Positions 25,653 to 35,437 of a DNA stretch of 64,000 nt are shown one piece after another (the first letter of the stretch is position 1; every line of letters starts with the position of its first letter). The notes under the pieces were generated by a model. It saw only the letters and a list, made by a program, of their open reading frames with translations. It was not told the origin of the DNA and ran no database searches. Made by a program: the position numbers and the translations under genes. The stretch is from contig CM045770.1 in NCBI GenBank assembly GCA_025200525.1, positions 135,436,200-135,500,199 of the forward strand. Reading direction: 5' to 3'. This DNA is from Camellia lanceoleosa (Eukaryota; Streptophyta; Magnoliopsida; Ericales; Theaceae).

Positions 25653-26627
25653 AAGTGATTCTATTTACACACCACTTACTATCTCAGTACACACCACTTA
25701 CTACGTGCACACTACCCAATTTTAATTTTATGTTTTTTACTCAAACCTTAAGTCCTATCAAATGGGGTTGGTTACATGAATCCTCCTCCTCCACATGACT
25801 TTATCAAAGGTTATTTCGTTAGTCAAATTAAGTAGATCCATACTTCTATTTACAACACTAGCCAACGTTAATCAATGCACACGATCTATTTTCAAATATT
25901 CCTAAAATATCCATATCTTCCCCAATTCCAACCCTAACCCTAACTACAACTTCACCCACCACCATCGCCGTCACACCATTAACCCCCGCCGTCACCAGAA
26001 ATTGCCACCGCTGCCATTCCCCTCCCAGCCATCCTCCCCCCTTTCCACTCTCAGCCCCCACTTTTTTCTTCTTCTCTTCAAATACCACCATCACGAACTA
26101 CCAACGTCTGCCATTACCAAAAATCAACGCCACCACCGCCCTACCATCGCCATCACCAGAAATAGCTGCCGCTGCCACCCTACCATCGCCATTACCAGAA
26201 ATCGAAGCCGTCCACCACACCAAAAATCACGATCACCATCGTCGCCGCCGCTGCTACCCATGACTATTGTAGCTAGCGTTACTTGCTAGAAGAGGGTAGC
26301 GTTGCTTGGAAAAACCCAAATCTCTCTCTGTCTCTCTCTCTCTCTCTGCCTCCCTTACGAGAAGTAGGTAGCTGGGGTGGTGTGCTGTGGAAAGAAATGG
26401 ACTGCGGGAGTGAGGTTTACAATTGAATGGTGTGGCGGTAGTGGCTTCTGGTGATGGCAGCAGCCAACAGAGGTGGCAGAGGCTAGTGGCTGTGATAGTG
26501 TGGCTCGAGATAATGGTGGAGTGGTTTGTACAAAAAGGTAATTTTATTAAAGATCAAAATTGAAATTTAAAAAATTATAGAAATGGTGTGTATTGAGAGG
26601 TTTGGTAGTGTGTAAATAGAATTACCC
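25653..26627. mobile_element. Mutator-like element, Pack-MULE-like, copy 1
   Basis: TTCACAAAA is duplicated exactly at 25644-25652 and 26628-26636, the 9-bp TSD of Mutator-type elements. The ends, AAGTGATTCTATTTACACAC and the complement of the right end GGGTAATTCTATTTACACAC, are inverted repeats that extend to about 45 bp. The 975-bp interior is GC-rich and proline/serine-codon-like (CCACCACCATCGCCGTCACC), with a CT run at 26322-26347. This resembles captured 5' gene sequence, but no donor can be named. The frame at 26002-26289 has no recognisable domain. Confidence 0.8.
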
Positions 26628-26920
26628 TTCACAAAACTGTGACAATACACTTGTCCTTGTACATTTTTGGACAAATTACAAATACACCCCCTAAGGTTTG
26701 CTTAAAATATAGATTGCCCCTATAGTTTGGAAAATTACAAATACCCGCTTGCCATAATATTTTATTTAACAAAATTAACTGAAAAAATAAAATTCCTAAC
26801 TGCTCCCTTATACAATAATAAAATTACCTGAATTATTAATTGAAATATATTTTTGACAACATTGAAAGTTGCTAATTGACTTGATGATTTATTAATAAAA
26901 AGGGTCATTCATTTGTTATG

Positions 26921-27118
26921 TGTTAAAATAGTTGTGTTATTATTTATATAATGAGGGGTATTACAGTCATAATGTAAGACTTGAGTTAAATATATATAAA
27001 GTGTTGAGGTGAAGGGTTGATTTAATTTTTATCAAACCCTATTACTACCGATAGTCTACTCTCTCTCTCTCTCTCTCTCATCTTAAACCTTAATCTCTAC
27101 ACACTTTAATCTTCAACT
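26921..27118 (+). repeat. 5' LTR of the copia element
   Basis: It begins TGTTAAAATAG directly after the TSD and ends just before the primer binding site. It includes a CT run (27060-27079) and ends with AAACCTTAATCTCTACACAC and TTTAATCTTCAACT, which are also the end of the 3' LTR. Upstream of that segment the two LTRs do not align. Confidence 0.75.
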
Positions 27119-27939
27119 TGGTATCAAAGCATAAGATTCTACTCAAACAATCCTTTAACAAACTCGTGAGATCTTCACAAGGTGAAGATGGCATGCTGAT
27201 ATCAAGTCCGTACAGACATCGTGCTTTGGGACTCTCTGGTCTAGTTTGAAATTTTCTCTTGGTAATTATGGTTATTTTTACAAAATTAATGGGAGGCATT
27301 GATGTGAGTTTATGATTTTTGAATGTTTTTCAGTGATATAGTGGCCTGTTTTCTGATCTGTGACTCCTGCAGTTGTGAGCTGTTTTTGGTTGTTGAAACC
27401 TAATCTATAGGTGCCAACTGAGCCTTCTCAGGCCTTCTTTGGTGTTTATTTGTTGTCTTGGTGCATTAGGTGGTGATTTCGTCGGGATTCAACCTATTGA
27501 TTCATCCCATCTATTTGTCGCTTCTGATCATTGTGACTCATTGAGTTTTTTGATTCATCTAACTCATTCGACCCATCTGAGTTCATTCGTTCGACCCATC
27601 TGGTTGGGTCATCTGGTTTAGTTGGTTCGAGAGACCCATCTGGTTGCCTCGTCTCTCTGTGCTTCGACTTCTGGTTCTCTAGCTGGTTCTTCTTCATTCT
27701 CTTTGCATGTCTGCTCGTGAAGATTGGTTGTGAAGTTGGTTCATCGGGGCACTTGGTTTTCGGGTCATTGGATCTCTGGTTTGGCTGTTTTTGGTCTATT
27801 TTGAGTTTATCACACTTGAACCCCTTAATTGTTTGGTTATTACTCTTCGACCCTTGGTATGGCTCTTTCGGTTCTATTTTAGATTTGCTCTACTTGAACC
27901 GCTTAAATTTCTGGTTATTATGATGTCTCTGGTTTTTTA

Positions 27940-28330
27940 TGAGTGTGCTTTCTGTCATCAGAAGGGCCATTAGAAGTATCACCGTCGCAAGAAGCCTGCC
28001 ACGTCTTCTCAACAGTCTCAAACGCAGTTCCGACCTCCTCTAAGTACTTTTCGTCCTTCCGTTAGTTCCACTGCATCTGCTCCAACTCCTAATCCTGACT
28101 TGGCTTCCTTGAGTGCTTAGATTAGTTAACTTCAGTATATATTGTCTACCTCCCAACCCTCCCTGTCTACTTCGGTTGTTTCCTCTCTTCATTCAAGTTT
28201 GCTTGAGTCTTCTTCAAGTATCTCTTCATCTATCTAGATTTTTAACTCTGGTACTTCTCATCATATGACTCTTCATCTCTCCTTACTTCAAAATTGTATT
28301 CCCCCTCCCTTTCCTATTACTACGCTGCTA
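27940..28330 (+). pseudogene. Copia gag zinc-knuckle and protease remnant
   Basis: CAFCHQKGH at about 27947-27973 is a degraded CCHC knuckle followed by a stop. FNSGTSHHMT at about 28240-28270 matches the copia protease active-site block, where the usual DSG aspartate is replaced by N. The stretch from the primer site to the knuckle (27131-27940) is too short for a whole gag and has no clear gag match, so most of gag is deleted or replaced. Confidence 0.65.
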
Positions 28331-28639
28331 ATGGGTCTAGTATGTCTGTAATATCTGTCGGGTCTGTTCTATCGTCATCTATGTTTATTGTCTCTATTTC
28401 AGCTGTCCTTTATATTTCTTAATTATCTATCGGTTTATTATCTATCTATCAGTCAGCTTGATGCCTCCAGTTTTGATGTTATCTTTTCTTCTTCTATTTG
28501 CTCTGTGTAGAATCAAATGTCCAAGCAACAGATTGGGACCGACCGTAGAATTGAAGACCTCTATAGGGTGGAGAGCTTGCATTTGCCTATGACAACTTCT
28601 TTAACTACCTTTTTCTCTTTTCAATTAGATTTTTTGTCC

Positions 28640-29975
28640 AATCCTTTCTACTTGTGACATTCTAAATTAGGACATTTGTCTGTTAACCGCTTGCGATCTT
28701 TAACTCAGTCAGGTATATTAGATAAAGTTTCTCCTAGTGAACTTACTGAGTGTCAGGGGTATAACCTTGCCAAAATGACAGCTTTACCTTTTCATAAAAG
28801 TACTTATATATCTGATACGCCATTTTCTTTAGTTTATACTAATGTTTGAGGCCCTTCTCCTGTTCTCACTAAAAAGGGTTCTGCATACTATGTTTCATTT
28901 ATTGATGACTGCACCCGTTATACTTGGGTTATCTTATGACTCATAAGTCTGACTTCTACCAGATATACCATACTTTTCAGTCTATGGTTACTACACAGTT
29001 TGGATCTACTATTAAATTGTTGCAGTCTGACTTGGGCGGGGAATACTTTAAAACTAAGTTCTGTGAATATTTGGCCAATTTGGGTACCATTCACCAAGCT
29101 TCTTGTACTGATACACCTGCCCAAAATGGTCGAACTGAGCGTAAACACCGTCATCTTCTTGAGACAGCTAGGTCTCTCCTCTCTGCCTCCGTTCCAACTC
29201 CATTTTGGGGTGAGGCAGTTCTTACTACTATTTTTCTTCTCAACCGTATGCCTACCCCTCTTCTTTTTGGTCGGCCTCCTTATGAGGCTCTATATTCTCA
29301 ACTTCCTAATTACTCCCTTCTTCGTGTGTTTGGGTCTGCTTGTTTTGTCCTTACCCCGTAAAGATAGGACCAAACTTAGTACCCGTTCTGTCCTATATGT
29401 CTTTTTGGATTACAGTCTCACTCAGAAAGGTTATCGTTGTTATGACCGTGTTTCCCGTCACCTTTATGTCTCCCGCCATGTTGCCTTTCTCGAACGCCTA
29501 CGTTACTTTCAGCTTCCTCCTCTCACAGCCCCAGTTTCCAAAGAGGATTTGGTTCATATTGATCCATTTCCTTTTAAGACCCCTCCTGATGAGTATATCT
29601 CTGTTGTTCCCCATAAGCTTATTCCCTCTTCTCCTTGGACTGAGTCCCTCTCCACTGACCCCTATGAGTCTGTTCCTTCTTCTCCTTCCTCGCCTGCTCT
29701 TGCTCCTGCTCCTGCTCCTGCTCCTACTCCTGCTCTTGCTCCTTCTCCTACTCCTCCTCCTCCTCCTCCTCCGGTGTTAGTCTATTATCGTCACAAGGCT
29801 CTCACTCCATCAGTTGTCTCTACCCCTACTGCTGATCCTCCTCTTTCTGACAACTCTAATCTTGCTAACCGTAAGTATCCCCTTTGCATCCGTAAACAAG
29901 TAATCAAACTTGGTTTTGCTAAAACATGTTGTTCTCCTTCATACTATACGTTTTTGTCTGCTATTCACTCTTTTT
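28640..29975 (+). pseudogene. Copia integrase remnant
   Basis: Integrase catalyses insertion of the element's DNA. An HLS-type block near 28670 is followed by FIDDCTRYTWV (about 28898-28930), QSDLGGEYF (about 29023-29050) and TPAQNGRTERKHRHL (about 29115-29155), giving the D, D and E positions of the catalytic core. The downstream RVFGSACFVL matches the copia-specific motif. Stops at 28935 and 29359 and frame shifts break it. The tail (29690-29780) is a proline/alanine-codon repeat. Confidence 0.85.
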
Positions 29976-29999
29976 GAGAACCTCAGTCTTACAAAGAGG

Positions 30000-31505
30000 C
30001 CTGTCAGGATCCTCATTGGATTCAAGTTATGGAGGATGGGTTGTCTGCTTTGAAGAAAACTAGTACTTGGGGGTTTGTTCCTTTTCCTGCTGGTAAGAAT
30101 CTGGTTGGTTACAAATGGGTCTACAAAGTCAAGACTCATTCTGATGGTTCTCTTGAGCGCTACAAGGCTCGCCTGGTTGCCAAGGGTTTTTCACAGAGTA
30201 TGACATTGATTATGATGAGACCTTTGCCCCTGTTGCCAAGATAACTACTGTCTGTACTTTAATATTTGTCGCTGCTATTTGACATTGGCCTCTTTATCAA
30301 ATGGATGTTAAGAATGCTTTTCTTAATGGTCATCTCGCTGAGGAGGTTTACATGTGTCCTCCCCTTGGCCTTCACCATTCCTCTGGACAGATTTGTCATC
30401 TTCAGCGTGCTCTATATGATCTGAAGCAATCTCCTTGTACTTGGTATGATTGCTTTCAGACTGCTATTACTGAGCTTGCGTTTTATCCTTCTACCCAGGA
30501 CTCTGCTTTGTTTTTCCTCCACACCTCTGCTAGTTTTGTTGCCTTATTACTATATGTGGATGATATGATTATTACTGGCTCTGATTCTTCTGCTATCTCT
30601 AAGGTCAAGCAATATCTCTTCTGCACCTTCGAAATGAAGGATTTAGGCCCATTGTGGTACTTTCTTGGTAGGGGAGTGGTTTCTTCTTCTAAGGGCTACT
30701 TTCTATCTCAAGCTAAGTATGTTAATGAAGTTATTCACTGTGCTGGTCTTACTGACACTAAGATTGTTGATACCCCAATTGAGCTTAATGTGAAATTTAA
30801 CAATACTGATGGTGTTCCTCTACCTGATGCTACTTTATATCAAGAGCTTGTGGGTTGTTTAGTCTATCTGACGGTTACTTGCCCTGATCTTGCCTATGTT
30901 GTTCATATGGTTAGTCAATTCGTTTTTACTTCTCGTTCTACACATTAGGCTGTTTTGGTTCAGATTCTTTGCTATCTTCAGGGTACTATATTTCAAGGTT
31001 TATTGTTGTCCTCTACTTCTTCCTTGGCTTTAGTAGCCTATACTGATGTTGATTGGGCTGGTGATGTTACAGATCGTAAGTCCACTTCTAGTTTTTGTAT
31101 GTTTCTTGGCGATTCCTTGATTTCTTGGAAAAGCAAGAAATAAACTGTTGTTGCCTATTCTACTGCTGAAGTTGAGTACCGTGCTATGGCTCATGCTACT
31201 GCTGAAATTGTCTGGCTTCATTATCTTCCCTTTGACTTGGGCGTCCCTCAGTCTTCTCCGACCTCCCTCTATTGTGATAACAATAGTGCTATTCAGATTG
31301 CCCATAACACTGTCTTCCATGAACGAACAAAGCACATTGAGATTGATTGTCACTCTATCCGTCAGCATCTGCAATCTGACTCTATCTCGCTTCCTTTCAT
31401 CTCTTTGGCTCTACAACTTGCTAACTTCTTTACCAAGATTCACACCACTGCTCGGTTTCAGTTTCTTCTTGGCAAACTCTTAGTGTTTTCTGCTAAAACA
31501 CCTTG
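30000..31505 (+). pseudogene. Copia reverse transcriptase and RNase H remnant
   Basis: WGFVPFPAGKNLVGYKWVYK, then KARLVAKGFSQ, mark the start of the RT domain (about 30070-30200). A frameshift follows near 30205. QMDVKNAFLNG (30298-30330) and LLLYVDDMIITG (about 30547-30580) carry the catalytic aspartates. YTDVDWAGD and RKSTSSFCMFLG (about 31035-31110) begin RNase H, which continues to KHIEIDCHSIRQ (about 31330). A stop near 30946 and another at 31141 interrupt the frame. Confidence 0.9.
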
Positions 31506-31519
31506 AGTTTGAGTAGGGA

Positions 31520-31722
31520 TGCGAGAATATTAGGTTAGGTTTATATATATGGTAGTGTACATTATGTATACATATGGCAGTGTTTCCTTTTCCTTTTTAA
31601 TCTTAGGGTTAGGATTACTATATAATCAGATGTATTCTTTGTATTATGGCACAATTGAATATACAAATTCTTCAGAAAACTTACACTTAAACCTTAATCT
31701 CTACACACTTTAATCTTCAACT
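31520..31722 (+). repeat. 3' LTR of the copia element
   Basis: A purine-rich stretch (GAGTTTGAGTAGGGA) precedes TGCGAGAATATTAGG, probably the decayed LTR start. The end TTTAATCTTCAACT is the same as the 5' LTR and abuts TTATG. A TATA-like ACTATATAATC is at about 31617-31627. Confidence 0.7.
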
Positions 31723-31837
31723 TTATGAAATTAGAAACTTTGAGGGGCAGAATGTAATTTCTAGAACCACCGGAGAGGGGGCGATTTGTATTCTAAGCAA
31801 ACCCAAGGGGTGTATTTGTAATTTATCCTAAAATTTT

Positions 31838-32519
31838 CTACTAGAAGAAAGAGGAACGTTCTGCAACTCTTCTAAGAAAATTAAACAATAATTGATGTAA
31901 GATTTTCTGTATGCATAATTAATTTCAAAATAACAAATGGAACTAAAACTTGGAGCCTAGATAAATAAAACATCCAAGCAAGAAGCACCAAAGTTCACAA
32001 AACAAAAATCATAGCCTAAACATTAATGGTTTAGGAAGAACAGGACACTGCTATCACAGTAATTACAAGCAATAATGGGCAATGAGAAGCATTAAGCCTT
32101 TGAGAATATTAACGATCAGAACTTATTCTTCTTTTCTCAGGCCCTCTGATGAATTAAGCATACTGAAATCTTCAACTGTTCAATCTAAAACAAAATGGTG
32201 CCTGAATATAAGACCAGAATGTAATGGACAAGGAAACAGTTTACCATTCGATTCAATGACCAGAATGGTATCAGTGACTCGATTAAAAAGTCAGACTTGT
32301 GCTTTTATTTACAAATTAGTAGCTAAGATTGACCTTGAGGTTGTGTTGGTTGGTTAGCAGTGTTATGTCCGACTCCCAGAGTACTTTGTCGTAGGATAGC
32401 AAATTCTAGATGCTAACCTTGTGGCAAAAGAAGTCGTTTTCTTACAGATCCGTTAGTGGCACTCCTAATGTGATTTGCAAAACGGTTATTGAAAAGTAGT
32501 TGATCAGACACAAAAGGAA
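31838..32519. other. Intergenic or intronic sequence between elements
   Basis: No gene is recognised. It could be the continuation of an intron of the minus-strand gene ending at 24110, because the elements between are insertions, but no exon is seen. Confidence 0.3.
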
Positions 32520-32830
32520 TCAGACGAAGATTTTTATTATAGTTTCTTACTTAGTATTTCAAAGATTTTATAATTTCATTTAGCATCTAATTAGGAAGCT
32601 TTTATTTTATTTAGTATTTAATTAGGAAGCTTTTAGTTTGGAAACTCTTAATTAGAGTTTTTTGGGTGCCTACAAATAGGCCATTTTGTAGGAGGATTAT
32701 TCAGCTTTCAATGAACTGAAATTGAGGATTTTCGTTTTGAGAATTTAGGGGTTTTTTTATTTTTGGTGTGGTTATTCTTTCTTCATTAATACTGATTTTG
32801 CCAGCCGCCCTGCACCAGGTATATGTTTCT
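32520..32830 (+). mobile_element. LTR-like fragment, probably Ty3/gypsy
   Basis: GGGTGCCTACAAATAGGCC (about 32663-32681) followed by TTTTGTAGGAGGATTATTCAG resembles the promoter and transcription start of a plant gypsy LTR. A duplicated AATTAGGAAGCTTTTA lies at 32590-32640. No TSD, primer site or coding region is attached, so it is a fragment. Confidence 0.4.
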
Positions 32831-33257
32831 TTAATTGGGTCTTTTGTACACGTCAGTTGGAACAAATGATCTTTGGGGACCAGTGGTGGAAATGGATATG
32901 CTTTTGCATTTGTACTATGAAGTTTTCAGTATTGGAGAATGGCTGTCCCATGGGTTTCTTTTCTAGCTCAAAATGGTCGTGGCAAGATGATCCAGTCTCC
33001 TTTTAATTCATCACATTGGAGACATTGAGTAGGATGATAGTCTAGGGAGGTATAACTAGATGGTTTGAGGTTTGCAAGGTAGGGGCATAATTTGTCAGTT
33101 TTTCATCTTCTCTTTGCAGATGAATAGTAGTTAAGACATCTAGAGTGCATTTCTCATCTGCTTCAAGTCAGTTTCAAGTTTACGATTGAATGTAAGGAAG
33201 AGCGAGCTCATCCCAATATGGGAGGTAAGGAATGGTCAAGAATTGGTGACCATATGA

Positions 33258-33548
33258 TGTTAGGTTAACACTAGTCCTAGAAGCTTAACCTATTAAAAAA
33301 TAGGTCCGACAATATATATCAAATTATCCAAAACCCTCCCTCACATGCAACTATGTCTTGCACATGGAGATGTAAAGAGACTACATAGAGAGAAGCAAAA
33401 ATGCTAACGGGGAACAAATGCAAACAGAGAGATTTGAACCCAAAACCTCCCCCAACCTCAGCTCTAACACCATTTTAGATCACCACTAGTCCCAAAAGCT
33501 GAAGTTGTTAGGAAATGGGCTCAATTATGTATATGAAGCTATCCAACA
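33258..33548 (-). mobile_element. TRIM inside the plus-strand LINE
   Basis: Direct repeats at 33258-33327 and about 33473-33548 share CACTAGTCCYARAAGC and a GGNCNGACAATATATAT-like run. On the minus strand the LTR begins TGTTGGATAGC and the interior begins with a decayed primer site TGGTGTTAGAGC (expected TGGTATCAGAGC). The size of 291 bp equals that of the copy at 13689-13979. The TSD is not preserved. Confidence 0.7.
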
Positions 33549-34551
33549 ACGGGATTCAGTGAGTTCTTTTCCAAGTGCTTATTCATTGCTTCCTCTTCTT
33601 TTAAAGCTACCTCAATTTAGAATTGTATTATTAAATATTTTGATTAGGATCCTGTGTACTCTCTTTTAAAAGAGGGAGGTTAAGGCATCAGGCAATTTAG
33701 ACTGTTTAATCAAGCACCTTTAGGCAAGTGGTGGTGAAGATATGTCGTGATGAAGATGGTTTATGGCGAAGACATGAAAGATATTATTAAAATTTTGATA
33801 TAATATGGCTACAAGACTAGTGGTTAGACCTCCAAGGAGGTTAGGGAATTTTATGAGGTAGATGATTATGAAAGGATGGTAGGAGTTCTTCAATTTTGTT
33901 AAGCTTGTTTTTCTTTTTCTTTTTTCCCATTAGCAATGGAAGGAGAGGTAGATTCTAAAAGATGTGTGGTATAATAAGGGCACCTTTTTCAAAGGTATTT
34001 TTGGATTTTCATTCTATTGCGCTGAATAAAAATGCCATGGTAGCAAAGGAAATCAAGGATTGCTTAGGAGCCTCAATAATTAAGCCAATTAAAGACAGGG
34101 AGCTGGATGCAGTTGATAAGTTTTTTGTTGCTTTGTAAAAGGCAGAGATTTCACAGAGGGTTTGGGATAAGATGCTCTAGAAAGGAAAGAAAAGAAAAGA
34201 AAATTTTCTATTAAATGTTTCCATGATGCCTTAGACCAGATGGTACAAGTAGACATTTCCATGAAAGATTATTTGGAAGGGGGCCCACCACTAAGATGGC
34301 TTTCCCTGTATAGATTGTAGCCTTGGATTGTGTATCCTAAACATTAAATGGGGAAGAGGGGTAAGGAACGTTTTGATCACCTTCTTTTGCATTGCAATGT
34401 AGATAGGAAGCTATGGAATTTTGTTCGCTATTTTTGGCATTAGTTGGGTCATCCTGGACAGTGCTTATTTGGAGGATGCCAAATGAAAAGATTGAAGAAG
34501 AAAATGACGGTGATTTGCTTATGTGCTTGATGCAATGCATTTGGTGGGAGC

Positions 34552-35093
34552 CAGGGGCAGAACCATGTTTGCACCAAGGGGGTGCAATGACGCCCCACTT
34601 TGAAAGAAATCTATATATACTTAACTAACACCTATGGTTTGAAAGTTGAGGATGCCTTTCCTATGCCACCCCCCAAAAAAACTCAATTTTGTATAGTGGG
34701 CCATAGCATTTGAAATGGTGCACATACCAACATTATCTACATTCAAGCTCCAAAAATGACATTCTTCATTCATTCCGCCAAATAAATTTAAAAAAAGAAA
34801 AACAAACTATCATTTTTTTTTAAAACCGAGACCCTCCAAAATACAGAATTTACTTTTGATAATGTGAATTGGGTTTTTTTTTTCGATAAATAAAAGACCA
34901 TATTATTGAGAAAATGAGCATCAAGGTGATGTACAAGAATACAAAGAATGAGCCCCCGAAGGGGAAGAAACAACCTAACCAATCAAATGATCCAAAAAAA
35001 CAAGAAAATAAAACATATCTGGCTCTACCTTTCCCATTAACCAACTAAAACACCGCTTGGACCCCCTAATATAAAATTCTAGTTCCGCCCCTA
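34552..35093. mobile_element. hAT-like non-autonomous element
   Basis: The left end CAGGGGCAGAACCATG and the complement of the right end TAGGGGCGGAACTAGA are inverted repeats; the next bases, AAGGGGGTGCA and TTAGGGGGTCCA, also correspond. Flanks GTGGGAGC and GATGGAGA match at 5 of 8 positions, an old 8-bp TSD. LINE coding sequence continues on both sides. A LINE tail (34873-35047) is nested inside. Confidence 0.6.
34873..35047 (-). mobile_element. LINE 3'-end fragment
   Basis: Poly(T) then CGATAAATAAAAGACC and CCCCCGAAGGGGAAGAAACA correspond closely to the 3' end of the larger LINE at 35438 (AACAAATAAAGTTTATTGC, then CCCCCCAGAAAGGGGAAAGA). It is a 5'-truncated copy of the same family. TSD not found. 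Confidence 0.65.
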
Positions 35094-35340
35094 GATGGAG
35101 AAAATATATTTGAGGAAGTTTTTTGAAATCATTCTTTACTCCTTGTGGTTCATTCCTTTAACACTTTACCTCCTGACATATTTTAAAAGGAAACACCGCT
35201 TGGAACCCCCCAATATAAAATTCTAGTTCCGCCCCTAGAGGGAGAAAATATATTTGAGGAAGTTTTTATAACCATACATGTATTGAAATCATCTTTACTC
35301 ATTGTGGTTCACTCCTTTTAGCACTTTACCTCCTAGACCA
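35048..35340. repeat. Tandem duplication of about 145 bp
   Basis: Two copies (35048-35191, 35192-35340) begin ACACCGCTTGGAMCCCCC and contain AATATAAAATTCTAGTTCCG, GAGAAAATATATTTGAGGAAG and CACTTTACCTCCT. The duplicated unit spans the right end of the hAT-like element plus LINE sequence, so the duplication happened after that insertion. Confidence 0.85.
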
Positions 35341-35437
35341 TTAAAATAGTGTTTAAGAGCCATGTGGTTTTGGACTAACATGCAACCCTAACCCATTTAC
35401 GTTAGCTACAAAAAGAAATTTGTATTGAGCCATGTGG

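Larger units (their letters stand above)
26921..31722 (+). mobile_element. Ty1/copia retrotransposon, defective
   Basis: TTATG is duplicated at 26916-26920 and 31723-31727, and the host element reads through the join. The 5' LTR is 26921-27118, starting TGTTAAAATAG; a methionine-tRNA primer site TGGTATCAAAGC follows at 27119-27130. The 3' LTR is about 31520-31722. Between them lie, in order, remnants of gag, protease, integrase, reverse transcriptase and RNase H, the copia order. Many stops and frame breaks make it non-autonomous. The short LTRs (about 200 bp) suggest the Ale-type branch. The LTRs share only their last 38 bp or so, which is abnormal. Confidence 0.9.
26669..31828. mobile_element. 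Non-autonomous Mutator-type element split by a copia insertion
   Basis: The left part (26669-26920) and right part (31728-31828) join to form an element with long inverted ends, GGACAAATTACAAATACACC and the complement of the right end GGATAAATTACAAATACACC, both followed by sequence including CCCCYWAGGTTTGCTT-like words. Flanks TACATTTTT (26660-26668) and TAAAATTTT (31829-31837) match at 7 of 9 positions. Without the copia insert and its duplicated TTATG the element is about 350 bp. Related copies are at 44948-45285, 60457-60709 and 61487-61779. Confidence 0.75.
32870..35047 (+). pseudogene. Plus-strand L1-type LINE remnant
   Basis: Broken frames encode LINE reverse transcriptase and its C-terminal region. 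FHLLFADE (about 33102-33125) is the RT catalytic block with the final D changed to E, followed by LNVRKSELIPI (about 33185-33217), NQAPLGKWWWRY (about 33710-33745) and DHLLLHCNVDRKLW (about 34373-34415), the zinc-binding zf-RVT-like end. It belongs to the same kind of element as the minus-strand LINE at 35438-41292. A TRIM (33258-33548) and an hAT-like element (34552-35093) have inserted in it. Confidence 0.75.

Noticed and set aside
26002..26289. Proline/serine-rich frame as a host gene
   Set aside because: It lies inside an element with exact 9-bp TSD and TIRs; at most it is captured sequence.
29340..29780. 146-codon frame ending in a leucine run
   Set aside because: It is an alternative frame of the copia integrase-RT linker, produced by a CTCCTGCTCCTG-type codon repeat.
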